This document shows, piece by piece, positions 19,762 through 29,542 of a stretch of DNA of 64,000 nucleotides. A program made the translations under genes and the position numbers. The notes beneath the pieces are model-generated. The model ran no database searches. It saw only the letters and a program-made list of their open reading frames with translations, and was not told the origin of the DNA. How positions within the stretch are numbered: position 1 is the stretch's first letter; the number at the start of each line of letters is the position of its first letter. This stretch comes from Aurantiochytrium sp. KH105 (Eukaryota; Sar; Bigyra; Thraustochytrida; Thraustochytriidae), in assembly GCA_003116975.1 (NCBI GenBank), contig BGKB01000036.1, positions 434,001-498,000 on the forward strand, given 5' to 3'.

Positions 19762-21507
19762 TCAATTGTTGTTGTTGTTCTTGGTCTTGTTGTCATCGTT
19801 GTCGTCGCTTTCATCACCACTCCCACTTTCGCTACCACTACCGCTACCATCTGCACTCTCGCTGTCGCTGCTACCGCTGCTACTGCCCGTGCTCTTGGCA
19901 TCTTTGGCGCTGCCATCGTTGTCGTCCTGGTCGTCGTCAGCTTCGTTGCCGTCAGAAGGGTCGCTCTTCTTGGCGAGTTTGTGTTGCTTGTGCTGCTGCT
20001 GGCGTTTGCGCTTCTTGGCCTCCTTTTTCGCGATCTTGCGACGCCGCCGACGTTCGTCTGCGGCCTCAATCTCTTGATCAAGATCAAAGTTGTCCATCTT
20101 GTCGAGTTCGTACGCGCGCTTGGCAAGGTCGTCGCGTTCGAGCTGCAAGGTGCGGCGCCAGGTGCGAGCCATTTTGCGGCGTCCCGTCCGCGTCTGACGC
20201 CATACGCGATCAAAGTTGCCGGTACTGCAAAAGTTCTGCGTCACCGCCACGGTAGTATCGAGGTTAAGCACCGCATGCCACCAATCCGACGGGACAAAGA
20301 CGGTCTCGCCGGGCTTTTGAATGAATTGAATCATTTTGGAGCGCAGTTCGGGCCCGCCCTTTTCCAGAATACGTGGGAGGATGAACTCGTTCCAGTCGAC
20401 GGGCTCGTCATCTTCGTTTTTCCAGTCCACGAGGGACCTGCCTTTGACGACGGAACGCGGGACGTCGGGGGGAAAGAGAGTCCACAGCTTGTGGCCACGA
20501 ACAAGAGTGTTCCAGGCGGAAGTCCCGAGCGGATCGTCGTGCACACCGCTGCCAGAGCGCTCGGAGCCAATGAGGATCCACCGGTAAGGAGGCCTGCGGC
20601 GCTCGCCGACATGGCGAAAGAGATCCTCTTGGAAAAGATGTGGCACGCGATACTCTTGAAGAAGCTGCTTGCTAATACGGTCGTCATCAAAGTGGGAGTC
20701 AAAGATATAGAGAGGGCTATCGTCAAGCTTGGCGCCGTCCTCGTTGTCGCTGTTCATGTAGCGCAGAAAATGCTTGAGTTTGACTTTGATTGCATAGCCC
20801 TCGTCATCCTCGCCACACTTGAACTTGCGCTCGCCAAAGTCCTCGCGCAGACGCTTGAGCCCCCACTCTGTGCGCGCAGGCCAGGCGTCGGCGAGGCCAT
20901 GAATGAGGCAAGGCTGTGCGGGGAGTTCGAACTCTTTGCGGAAGCGCTCGAGCGAGTAGCAATCGCCGTGGATGCGCCGCACATTGTCGAGGTTCCTCTC
21001 CTTGAGCGTGGCGCGGACCTTTTCCCAGCGTTTGTGATGGCCATACTTGTCCCACCCGCGTGCGGACATGTCTGTTCTGTGCTCCCGCTTCGCGCTGCGC
21101 ATGATCTTGGCCGTGCGCCCGCCAAAGGGCTTGCCCACGAGGCCCTCGAGTTCGTCGGTGTAAAACGCGGCCCAGAGCGCCTCACTGCGCTGGAGCAGCG
21201 TGTCCTCGCCCGAGGGGCACGCCGGCTCGGCGTCCTCTTGCGCTGCGGCGCCCTTCTTCGTGGCGGCGGCCCTTGCGCCCGCCGGGGAGTCTGCGCGGGG
21301 CGTCTGGTCCTCGCTGCCCTTGCTGCCGGCCTCGCTCCCGCCGCCAGGGACGCTCGCGCTCGCGCGAGCGTCCATCTTCGGAGCGCCGCCATCCATCGCG
21401 CCCTTCCGCTCCGCCTCTGCCTCCGCGCCCGCCTGCTTGGCCGCCGCCGCCTCGCGCGTCGCGCCGCCCGCGCTCTGCTGCCCCGCGCCCGCCGCCGTGC
21501 TCGTCAT
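19762..21507 (-). CDS. JMJD6: JmjC-domain oxygenase, JMJD6 type
   Basis: 581 residues from the first ATG at 21507. The frame is open further upstream, but only to a GTG. The JmjC core contains SGSGVHDDPLGTSAWN and KPGETVFVPSDWWHAVLNLD, giving the Fe(II) ligands His323, Asp325 and His411, with a candidate 2-oxoglutarate lysine at 340 (GHKLW). TQNFCSTGNF and a following Arg/Lys-rich stretch match JMJD6. JMJD6 is a nuclear 2-oxoglutarate-dependent dioxygenase best supported as a lysyl hydroxylase of splicing factors. The N-terminal ~100 residues are Ala/Gly-rich disorder, and the C-terminus is acidic/Ser/Asn-rich with lysine clusters typical of nuclear tails. It is divergent from the TAZ gene across a long spacer. 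Confidence 0.92.
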   Translation of the reverse strand: MTSTAAGAGQQSAGGATREAAAAKQAGAEAEAERKGAMDGGAPKMDARASASVPGGGSEAGSKGSEDQTPRADSPAGARAAATKKGAAAQEDAEPACPSGEDTLLQRSEALWAAFYTDELEGLVGKPFGGRTAKIMRSAKREHRTDMSARGWDKYGHHKRWEKVRATLKERNLDNVRRIHGDCYSLERFRKEFELPAQPCLIHGLADAWPARTEWGLKRLREDFGERKFKCGEDDEGYAIKVKLKHFLRYMNSDNEDGAKLDDSPLYIFDSHFDDDRISKQLLQEYRVPHLFQEDLFRHVGERRRPPYRWILIGSERSGSGVHDDPLGTSAWNTLVRGHKLWTLFPPDVPRSVVKGRSLVDWKNEDDEPVDWNEFILPRILEKGGPELRSKMIQFIQKPGETVFVPSDWWHAVLNLDTTVAVTQNFCSTGNFDRVWRQTRTGRRKMARTWRRTLQLERDDLAKRAYELDKMDNFDLDQEIEAADERRRRRKIAKKEAKKRKRQQQHKQHKLAKKSDPSDGNEADDDQDDNDGSAKDAKSTGSSSGSSDSESADGSGSGSESGSGDESDDNDDNKTKNNNNN

Positions 21508-21858
21508 CGCGCCGCGGCCTCTCGCGATTGCGCTCTGCGCGAATGAATCAGGATTACGGCCAAGAACTGGCCACTCATTCACTCACATCCGACATCACTC
21601 CATCGATGTGAATCACCGGCGGAGAGCCCGTCGCCCGTCGAGACCGCGCCTTCTGCAGCTGATGGAATGATGCCCGTGGAGCTAGCTGGCGAGGCCGTCA
21701 GGACCATGCCACGCGTGCCGAGACATATCCGCGCGACCGAGATTCGGGAGAGCTTGATGGAGCTTCCTGCTGCCATTGCTCGGACTCTGGCCTCGTGTGT
21801 CTGCTGCTAGTGAGTCGTATTGTGGCTCAGACTAAAGGTAACGGACGCCATCACATTC

Positions 21859-21985
21859 CATGCGATGCCAGGCGATGCCAGGCGATGCCATGCGATGCCA
21901 TGCCATGCGATACCATGCCATGCGATGCCATGCGATGCCATGCCATGCGATGCCATGCGATGCCATGTGATGCCATGCGATGCCA
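21859..21985. repeat. Decamer/pentamer minisatellite (TGCGATGCCA units)
   Basis: About 13 tandem units of TGCGATGCCA and its variants (TGCCATGCGA, GGCGATGCCA), built from ATGCC/ATGCG pentamers. The edges decay into ATAATATTCC. The array is related in core sequence to the GGCAT array at 39036. Confidence 0.92.
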
Positions 21986-22753
21986 TAATATTCCATAATA
22001 GTCCATCGCATTTTATGCCATTTGCCGCCATGCCTCGGATGGAATTTGGCGGTCACTGTCGGCAGCTAGCCCGGCGGCTCTCGCGGTTGCTTAAACGAAT
22101 GAAACAATCCCAGGATGGCTGACAGTGAGGCTCTTCCAGGCCGACCGTCATTGGTCTTGAGGTGCTACTAGTACGCATCGAGCCCGTTCCGACTCGCGGC
22201 AATGCAAAAGTGAGGAAGAACGTCGCTATGGTCCCGTGTCAACGTTGAAGTCGCGCAAGAAGACAGAACATTTTGCTGGTCGCAAACTTCTGCACACCCT
22301 GCGCGCGCATGCAGCACCAAGGCGATGCCATGGCGTACCAGAAGACGTCTCACACAGCGCGACCACGCTTACGTTTCCAAGGCCTTTCTGACTGTGAATA
22401 AAGGGGAGGACCGACTCTTGGAAAAGCGCCAAAGGCTGCGGTCAGGACCTCGCCGCACGTTGCGGTGATCCAGACCAAGAGCTGACTTGCACCCCTCTCC
22501 CGCGGGAAGGGACCTCCGCTGCATTCGCGCGTGCGCTCCGGGGACCTCGTGTCGCTCCATGGGGTCAACGAATTTACACTCAGACGTCCGTCCGTCTACC
22601 CAACGCAAAACGTCTTTACCTCGCCCCGTCGTGAGCCTGCCCCATGTATACCCTACATCTCTAAACTCCCCCTGCCGCCAGTAGCGGCGACTGCCCGCGT
22701 GCATGCACTCCGTTACGTTGCCTTTTCCGGGGTGACGTTTTCCAGTGACTTTC

Positions 22754-22780
22754 CGCTCGCTCGCTCGCTCGCTCGCTCGC
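22754..22780. repeat. (GCTC)n microsatellite
   Basis: Six to seven perfect copies of GCTC are visible in intergenic DNA. Confidence 0.9.
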
Positions 22781-23909
22781 GCAACCCGAAAAAGGGACCC
22801 AGTCGGTCGGGCAGACCGGCGACATTTTGACAGCCAGCGAGGCTTTCCCAGCCACGAGGATATGGCGCGGCGTTTCGTGCTGTGCAGTCCAGGGCAGTGC
22901 AGTGCAATGCAGTGCCCGCCCGCGAGAGGCGGACCATTTCGAGGGACTTGCGCGCACACCCTCTACGCGGTGCTTGCTATAAGCGCACGTAGCCACTCGT
23001 AGCGGGCGGCGCGCCGAGCGCACCTGTGGGCGAGTGAAACGAATGGGGTGCTCGGGACGCACCGCAGCTCCGCACCGCTGGCGCCCATGATCCATCCTCC
23101 CTCCCAGCGTCCCGTGCATGGCGGGTCTTTAACTCCCCTTGATCGAGCGTGAGGAGGCAAAGCAGGGCGTGCAAACAACTTGCGTGCATGCTTGCTTGCA
23201 TTACCCTAACTCTGTCCTCTGCACGCACGTACTCGCTCACAAGCTGGCAAGCAAGGGAAGCAGACCCAAGACGCTGGCGCAATTTGCAATTTTTGCATTT
23301 TGCATTTTCACGTTCGCGCTCGGTCCCTCCTCCCCGTCGCTCAGACCTGCGCGCACAGCCGCGCGCTCCACCGCCTCGAGCGCGGCTCGCGCCTCTCCTG
23401 CTGTCTCTCCAGCTTTCGCGCTCGCTCGCTCGCTCGCTCCCTCCCTCGCACGCACGCAAGCTCTCGCGGCGGGCGAGCTCGCCGCCAAGGCGCCGCGGGA
23501 GCGGGACCGCTTTCCGCGTGTGTGTGCACTGGGCCCCGCGAGACTCTTCGGGGAGGGTCAATTCGCGCGCGCACGCCGGCTGCGCCTGCCGCGCTCGCTC
23601 GCTCGCTTCGCGGCGGTTCTCCTTCCTCGCGGCCTGCTGCGTCGCGGCGGCGGCGTCGTAGCGTCGCCACGTTGGCTTCGCTTGGCTTGGCTTCGCTTTG
23701 CTTGGCGTAATTGGCCGGCCGAGCACGGGTTCTTCGTTGGAGCGTTTCTTGGACCTCGATCTTGGGGGCCCCGCTCGCCCCAAACGCGCGTCGCGCCGGG
23801 AGCCAGGGCGGTCGCCGGTGCCCGCGCGCACCGATCGCAGGCGTTCTCGCGCTCCGCGCCGCGCCTCTTCGGTCCCGCTTCGGGCTCGTCGAAGCCGCCG
23901 CCGCGACCG

Positions 23910-23965
23910 CTGCTCTGCTCTGCTCTGCTCTGCTCTGCTCGGCTCGGCTTGGCTCGGCTCAGCTC
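23910..23965. repeat. (TGCTC)n passing into (GGCTC)n
   Basis: Six perfect TGCTC pentamers are followed by degenerate GGCTC/GGCTT units. Confidence 0.9.
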
Positions 23966-24600
23966 GGGTAGAAGAGAAGCGAAGCTCGTCTCTCGCGGTC
24001 GTGCACTTCATATTCATATCACAATAGACGGACAGATCGCGACGGCGGGCCCGTGGTAGATCTTGCAACAGATTGAGATCGTCCCGCCGCTAAAGCCGTC
24101 GACCCCCCGCGCTGGCTAGCCGGCCGCCCTCTGCCCCGACGTTCGCGCGCCGCGCCGCGCCGCCGTGGCGTATCTTATCGTGTGAGGAACAGAACCGGGA
24201 CCAGGACTGCAGAACTGCAAGAACCAGGGCGGGCACCAGGACGAGGACCAGGACCAGAACTGGGGAAAAGGCCTGGCTGCTTGCGGTGCTCTGATTTCGA
24301 GGCGAGTCAAGGCGAGCGAGTCAAGGCGGCCCTGGCAGGCAGGCCTGCGTCACGGGCCTAGGCGAACCAGACCGGGCACGCCACCAATCCGCCGTGCTCG
24401 GGAGACGACCAAGCCAAGCGCGGCCTGAAGGGAAGGAGGCCTTCTTGCGAGGCCGCAGCAGACCCTGAAAAGGGTCCTGGCTGGGAAGGCCGACCGGACG
24501 AAGCCTGCCCGTCTGACGGAGCGACTGACGGGGTGATCGATTGTCACCGTCTGGGCGACCGACTCTTGGTGGAGTCAGGCAGCCCGAGTCTCCTCGCCTC

Positions 24601-24885
24601 ATGCTGACGCCGAGGACTCAGCTCGGAATGAGTGGCAACCGCCTCGTGCTCGACCACCTCTTGCAGAATGGACTGGAGATGGCGCAGTCCCAGGCGCACG
24701 CGCAGACGCAGCCACTGCAGCAGGCAAAATGCCAAGACGGCCAGTTTAATACGAATGCGGCGCAAATGTTTCTCGACGCACTGGCGAGGGCTCGCGCCGA
24801 CGCAAGTCTCGCCAAATGCATGGACACTGCACCTATTTCGTCTGCGAAAGATCATGGTCTGGGATCTCAGCCAAGTCGCCAATTT

Positions 24886-24921
<36 letters not shown>

Positions 24922-26031
24922 AAGCAGCAGCAAAAGCAGCAGCAGCAAAAGCAGCAGCAGCAAAAGCAGCAGCAGCAAAAGCAGCAGCCGCAACAGCAGC
25001 CGCCACAGCACCAGCGAAAGCAGCATTATATTTCTCAAGGAACTAATAATCAGCCCCAGCAACAGCAACAACAGCAGCAGCAGCAGGCGCGTACAATTTC
25101 AGACTCGTACTGCTCACCCTGGGCGAGCGAACGCGACGCAGCAAAAAGGCATCTAGACATTCTTGACCATACGAGCATGTGCGCAAATACGCTGTGCCAG
25201 GTCCCTGGGTGCGCGCAGATGAAAGCACTCATTTCGCATTGCTGGAATTGTGACTTTGAGTCCACCTGTACAGTGTGCCGACGCTTCCAGGGCCTTCTTT
25301 CGCTGCATTCGAGCGCCTGTCAGCGTCTCTTGGGAACATGCCTCGTCCCGTGCTGCTTGCAATTCAAATTGCTGTACGTAACGTCCCCCATGGGGGCGCA
25401 GCAGCCACACCAAGCTCAACAGCAGCGACCGCAGCAGCAACAGCAGCAGCAACAAGAACCACGTCATCGACGTCGCAAGCCACCGCACGCGCTTCTTGGC
25501 CGAGCAAGCCCCGAGTCGGCATGCCCAGCACAACGACTCGTCCTCTTGCAGCACGCAGGGTCCTGCACAGCGGCTCCTGGGACATGCAAAATTTCCGCGC
25601 ATTGCGCCAAAATGAAAAAGAACCTCGAGCACGTGTCTTCGTGCGAACGCGGGGCCTGTGCGGAGGACTACTGCGCCTCATCAAAGTTCGCCCTGCATCA
25701 CTTTTATGAATGCAAGGCAAAATTCTGTCAGGTATGCGATCCTGTTCGCGATGGCACCAAGGTGCAAGCCCACATTCACTCGTGCACCTCGTGCGCAGCC
25801 GGTGGTTACTCGCCACCAACCTCGACCCGATCTGTAGGCGCTCGTAGTCACATTGAGGATCCGACAAGCTCAGAGGCAAAATTACCGGAGCCCACCTTTT
25901 CCGAAGACATTGGCAGAGCAGCGCACCCTACTTTTATCAGCGCGGAGACCGCCGAGGATGACGAATCCCGCAACACGCGAATAGCCGCCGACGCCCTGTC
26001 CGCTTTGGCAACCTCTTTTGCGCGATCATGA
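24601..26031 (+). CDS. Polyglutamine protein with two TAZ-type zinc fingers
   Basis: 476 residues from the ATG at 24601. The frame extends 60 bp further but only to a TTG. After a Gln-rich N-terminus with long Q/K tracts (about residues 95-165, CAG/CAA codons) come two Cys/His modules. Residues 180-260 (HLDILDHTSMC, VPGCAQMK, HCWNC, CRRFQGLL) and 308-380 (LVLLQHAGSC, CKISAHCAKMK, HVSSCERGAC, HFYECKAKFCQVC) follow the H-x3-C / C-x4-C / H-x3-C / C-x2-C rhythm of the TAZ domains in p300/CBP and plant BT proteins. No acetyltransferase, bromo, PHD, KIX or BTB domain accompanies them. A nuclear adaptor that binds activation domains is the likely role by analogy. The second module is the better match. 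Upstream exons cannot be excluded. Confidence 0.8.
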
Positions 26032-26236
26032 CGCGACGTTGACGATCGTATAAAATGGTTTTTGATCTTGACTGTATACTTTTGCACGCCTTGCTTCCTT
26101 TCATCTCGGGATGCCGTGGCCACACATGCTCATTCTCATTCGTCTCCGACCTCTCCTCTTCTCGCGCTCGTCTCAGGCAACTCGTAGCCAGGCTCTGCCA
26201 GCTAGCTGTAAAAAATGTCAATCATCCACCACGTGC

Positions 26237-26253
26237 AAAAAAAATAAAAAAAA
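26237..26253 (-). terminator. RNA polymerase III terminator of tRNA-Asp
   Basis: On the minus strand, two T8 tracts separated by one A begin 4 nt past the tRNA 3' end. This is the standard Pol III stop signal. Confidence 0.85.
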
Positions 26254-26257
26254 TGAA

Positions 26258-26329
26258 TTCCGAAACCGGGAATCGAACCCGGATCACCCGCGTGACAGGC
26301 GGGTATACTGGCCGTTATACTATCTCGGA
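26258..26329 (-). tRNA. tRNA-Asp(GTC): tRNA-Asp (anticodon GTC)
   Basis: A complete 72-nt cloverleaf. The acceptor stem TCCGAGA pairs with TTTCGGA (one G-U). The D arm is GTAT/GTAT, the anticodon stem is CCCGC/GCGGG with loop CTGTCAC (GTC at 34-36), the variable loop has 4 nt, and the T arm is CCGGG-TTCGATT-CCCGG. There is no intron and CCA is not encoded, as usual in eukaryotes. The base in the discriminator position is A, whereas eukaryotic tRNA-Asp normally has G73. Confidence 0.95.
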
Positions 26330-26336
26330 AAGAGCA

Positions 26337-26863
26337 GATGCTCCGAATTGGTGTTGATCACCATTGGTCCGTGTTGCTCCAACGAGCGCAAGCTCTACTT
26401 AACTGTCGTTTTGCGCACAAGGCAGGCCATGTATACGGGATGCGCGCAAGAGGCCGCATGTGCCAAGATAGATAAGATGTGCAGCAGTGCAGCACCGGGA
26501 CTCGCGAGCGACGTGACGCGACGCGCCGGGCCGGCCGGATGCGGCGTCGCCTGAGCGGACCGGGTCTGGCGAGGCGCGGACTCGTCGGTTGGTTGGACTN
26601 GATGCTCCGAATTGGTGTTGATCACCATTGGTCCGTGTTGCTCCAACGAGCGCAAGCTCTACTTAACTGTCGTTTTGCGCACAAGGCAGGCCATGTATAC
26701 GGGATGCGCGCAAGAGGCCGCATGTGCCAAGATAGATAAGATGTGCAGCAGTGCAGCACCGGGACTCGCGAGCGACGTGACGCGACGCGCCGGGCCGGCC
26801 GGATGCGGCGTCGCCTGAGCGGACCGGGTCTGGCGAGGCGCGGACTCGTCGGTTGGTTGGACT
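26337..26863. repeat. Two identical 263-bp copies separated by one N
   Basis: 26337-26599 and 26601-26863 are identical base for base, and position 26600 is the only ambiguous base in the window. The pattern is typical of two contigs with an unmerged overlap joined by a token N. A true tandem duplication is possible but less likely. Neither copy contains a gene I can support. Confidence 0.9.
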
Positions 26864-27208
26864 GTCGATCAGGCGTGACTGACCAAATTCGACTGACTGG
26901 ATTACATGGAGGGCCTTTACCGGATGGATCTAGGCCGGCAAGCAGGCCTCTGGACTTCCTGGGCCTGGATTTTCGCGCATGACTGCGCAGGATCTGGATA
27001 TAGGTCCAACTTCCGTCCATGGACTTACTGTTAACGTGGCGGGTGTGTCCAACTTGGGAGCCTTCCGCGCTGGCTGACCTTGGATCCACGCGCGCGTTGG
27101 TCCACGCGCGCGAATGCGATGCCGAAGCACATGGGCGAAAATGCATTTGTAGAATTGAGGAAGGGCAAACCTGCAACGCATGCGAGCTTCGTCGTCTTCT
27201 AAACAGAA
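26864..27208 (+). promoter_or_regulatory. Upstream region of first ANK-SAM-TIR gene
   Basis: 345 bp of moderately GC-rich DNA between the duplicated block and the start codon, with no coding signal. Its last 46 bp contain an 18-nt motif shared with the second TIR gene. Confidence 0.45.
27163..27180 (+). promoter_or_regulatory. Conserved leader motif, copy 1
   Basis: GGGCAAACCTGCAACGCA, starting 46 bp before the ATG of the first ANK-SAM-TIR gene, matches 17 of 18 positions of the motif before the second gene. It may be a retained 5' UTR element or simply duplicated leader sequence. Confidence 0.5.
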
Positions 27209-29542
27209 ATGATGTGGAACAAGCTGAATCGTTTGACCAAGGTTGCTGGCCTTGGCGATGGAAGCAGCAAGGTCTTGAAAGCCATCAGTCTTCGCGATTT
27301 TGACGAGCTTGAGACCCTCGTGCAGCAGACACCTGCCAAACTTAATGATCGCGTCACGAAGAACAAGGGTACGCTGCTCACCGAGGCAATTCGTACAGAG
27401 GATGAGGAACTTGTAAGATGGCTCGTCAAGCATGGCGCAGATCTAAATCTGCAGACCCGACAAGGCGCCACGGCTCTAATGTTGGCATGCCAAAAGAAGC
27501 AGCATTCAGTGGTCGAACTTCTTGTCAAACACAATGCAAAGATCAATATCCAAGCCGCCGATGGCAAGACGGCACTCCTGGTTGCGTGCTGTGGTGGCGA
27601 ACCAGATACTGTACGGCTTCTCATCGAGCACGGAGCACAGCTGGATCTTCAGGATTGCGAGGGGCGGACGGCTCTCATTCACGCAATCAAGAGCGGAGAC
27701 GTAGAGATAGCTCGTATGCTCATCGAGAGTGGAAAGAAACTTGACATCAAAGACAAAGGAGGTCGCACTGCCCTCCAATGCGCATGCAGCGGCGAGCATT
27801 CAGAGCTGCTGGTGCCCTTGCTCATCAGTTGTGGCGCGGATATAGATCACCAAGAGGATAAAGGTTTGACTGCGCTCATGCTCGCTTGCATGCGAGGAAA
27901 CACAGAAGCTGCTAGGCTTCTGATTGAGGCTGGTGCAAAGCTGGAACTACAAAATTGCAATGGGCGGACGGCTTTACATCACGCAATCAGACACAAAGAC
28001 CTCGAAGTAGCTCGCCTGCTTATCGAAAAGGGGGATAATCTCAACATTCGAACCAGCGAAGGCTCAACTGCGCTCCACTTGGCTAGCGACTGTGGGCATA
28101 CAGAGTTAGTTAGCTTGCTTGTCAGTCGTGACACAAAGCTTAATTTTCAAGAGAAGGAAGGGTTGACTGCGCTCATGTTTGCATGCTTGCGAGGAGACTC
28201 GGCTACAGCTCAAGTCCTGATTGAGAGCGGTGCAAATGTCGCCCTTCGTACTTTTGACAACAAGTGGTCAGCCCTTTTGCTTGCATGCCAAGGGAAAAGA
28301 TCAGCCAAAGACGGTTCCCTGCAGTGCGTCAAGCTCTGCTGGGCGGCAGGGGCAGATCTCAAGACGACTCGCATGGGCTACAGTCCAGCCTCGTCAGTGG
28401 CCTCTTACTGGAAAAGAAACGACATTCTCGACTTTCTTAACTTTGTGACCAAGTCCAAAGTTGCTAGCATGCTGCTACGTGATCTCCGTCAGCCTCGGCA
28501 GCTGGTGCTTCGCTTCTTTGAAGAAGGTGTTATTAAGAGGGAAGCTTGCAGAGCTTTGCACGAAGAAGATCTCGAGCGTATGGGCGTCACAGGCGCTCTG
28601 CAGCGGCGACTGATCCTGCAGCGTTTCGATCGCACTTCATCCTCGCTCGTGTCCCCTTCAAAGCTCGTCCCTTCTCTCAAAATACCTTCCGCTCCGAGTA
28701 GCCCAGTGTCGCAATACAGCCCATCCACCCCAAGCAGCCCGATGGGTGAGATGCCGTCTGCCCCAAGCAGCCCGATGGGTCAGATTCCGTCTGCCCCAAG
28801 CAGCCCGATGGGTCAGATTCCGTCTGCCCCAGGTAGCCCGACGGGGCAGCAGATATACTCTGCTCCAAGCTATTCAGCGACCCAGGATCAAGTCGTTGAA
28901 GGCATGCCTGTCGAGTTTCCGGGTTACCCCATGTATCCGCCCATGTTTAGTCCTGAGAGCCCGCCCACCCCAACTTGGAGCAGCTCGGAGCGAGACGCAA
29001 GCATCTCGACAACGATTTCAGGATGCGAGATCCGGTCCATCTCAGCGGCAGCAAGCATTCCACCGTCTGAGAAACAGGCAACAGCTGGCGAAGAAGAATT
29101 CTTTGACGCCTTTCTGTCCCACAGTTGGGGCGAAGGCGAGACAAATCACGAGCTCGTGAGATCCATCAACGAGGTGCTTTGCAACGCAGGCGTGAAGACG
29201 TGGTTTGACGGGGAGCGCGTCACGGACAACATTCGACAGGAGATTGCGCGCGGCATCCGTCAATCTCAAAAAGCCGTCATCTTTATCACGAGCGAGTACA
29301 TGGCCAAGCTAGATAGCGATGACAGCAACTTTTGCAAGGAGGAATTCCAAGCTGCTGCGAATATGCTCAAGCCAAAGAACATGATCCCAGTAGTCCTTGA
29401 GAGCAGCTTGCTCGATCCTGGGTCCTGGCGGGGGCTGCTTCAGCTCCAACTGGGCAGCAAGCTTTACGTGGACTTTTCCACACCCGAGAAGCGCCAGAAA
29501 AGCATGGACTACCTGATTGAGTGCATCAGAGCAAAAAAGTAA
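27209..29542 (+). CDS. Ankyrin-SAM-like-TIR protein A (777 aa)
   Basis: Intronless. About nine ankyrin units span residues ~60-400 (cores such as ALMLAC, ALIHAI, ALHHAI, ALMFAC). A SAM-like helical segment follows at ~420-475 (ALHEEDLERMGV, then RRLILQRF). Next is a Ser/Pro linker with 11-residue repeats (~500-550), and a C-terminal TIR domain occupies 630-777. TIR landmarks are FFDAFLSHSWG, VKTWFDGERV, IRQEIARGIRQSQ, VIFITSEYM and FCKEEF. The Glu just before Phe (E712) aligns with the catalytic Glu of TIR NADases such as SARM1 and plant TIRs. No transmembrane segment is visible, so a cytosolic sensor/effector is inferred. The ankyrin array would be the ligand or partner module, SAM the oligomerisation module and TIR the NAD+-cleaving or signalling module. 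It is followed in tandem by a paralogue. Enzyme activity is not demonstrated by sequence alone. Confidence 0.9.
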   Translation: MMWNKLNRLTKVAGLGDGSSKVLKAISLRDFDELETLVQQTPAKLNDRVTKNKGTLLTEAIRTEDEELVRWLVKHGADLNLQTRQGATALMLACQKKQHSVVELLVKHNAKINIQAADGKTALLVACCGGEPDTVRLLIEHGAQLDLQDCEGRTALIHAIKSGDVEIARMLIESGKKLDIKDKGGRTALQCACSGEHSELLVPLLISCGADIDHQEDKGLTALMLACMRGNTEAARLLIEAGAKLELQNCNGRTALHHAIRHKDLEVARLLIEKGDNLNIRTSEGSTALHLASDCGHTELVSLLVSRDTKLNFQEKEGLTALMFACLRGDSATAQVLIESGANVALRTFDNKWSALLLACQGKRSAKDGSLQCVKLCWAAGADLKTTRMGYSPASSVASYWKRNDILDFLNFVTKSKVASMLLRDLRQPRQLVLRFFEEGVIKREACRALHEEDLERMGVTGALQRRLILQRFDRTSSSLVSPSKLVPSLKIPSAPSSPVSQYSPSTPSSPMGEMPSAPSSPMGQIPSAPSSPMGQIPSAPGSPTGQQIYSAPSYSATQDQVVEGMPVEFPGYPMYPPMFSPESPPTPTWSSSERDASISTTISGCEIRSISAAASIPPSEKQATAGEEEFFDAFLSHSWGEGETNHELVRSINEVLCNAGVKTWFDGERVTDNIRQEIARGIRQSQKAVIFITSEYMAKLDSDDSNFCKEEFQAAANMLKPKNMIPVVLESSLLDPGSWRGLLQLQLGSKLYVDFSTPEKRQKSMDYLIECIRAKK
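28721..28852 (+). repeat. 33-bp coding tandem repeat (Ser/Pro linker)
   Basis: Four near-identical 33-bp units encode PSAPSSPMGQI in the linker between the SAM-like and TIR parts of protein A. Units start at 28721, 28754, 28787 and 28820. The array is absent from paralogue B and likely varies in copy number. Confidence 0.9.

Larger units (their letters stand above)
21508..24600. other. 3.1-kb intergenic spacer with minisatellite and microsatellites
   Basis: No gene is supported. Frames here are arginine/alanine/serine-rich, and the longest (about 360 codons, minus strand, 22977-24068) merely translates repeats. Visible elements are the ATGCC-type array, a GCTC array, a TGCTC array and CA/GC-rich low complexity. 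Promoters for the JMJD6-like and TAZ genes must lie at the two ends. Confidence 0.55.

Noticed and set aside
19981-21546. 521-codon plus-strand open frame
   Set aside because: Antisense to the JMJD6 gene, whose JmjC motifs are unambiguous.
22977-24068. 363-codon minus-strand open frame
   Set aside because: It translates TGCTC/GGCTC repeats and Arg/Ala-rich low complexity, with no domain and overlapping frames on both strands.
24541-24600. Upstream start for the TAZ protein
   Set aside because: The codon at 24541 is TTG. The first ATG in frame is 24601.
26337-26863. Biological tandem duplication or terminal repeats of a mobile element
   Set aside because: The copies are perfectly identical and meet at the only N in the window, so an assembly join is the simpler reading. 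There is no transposase or target-site duplication.
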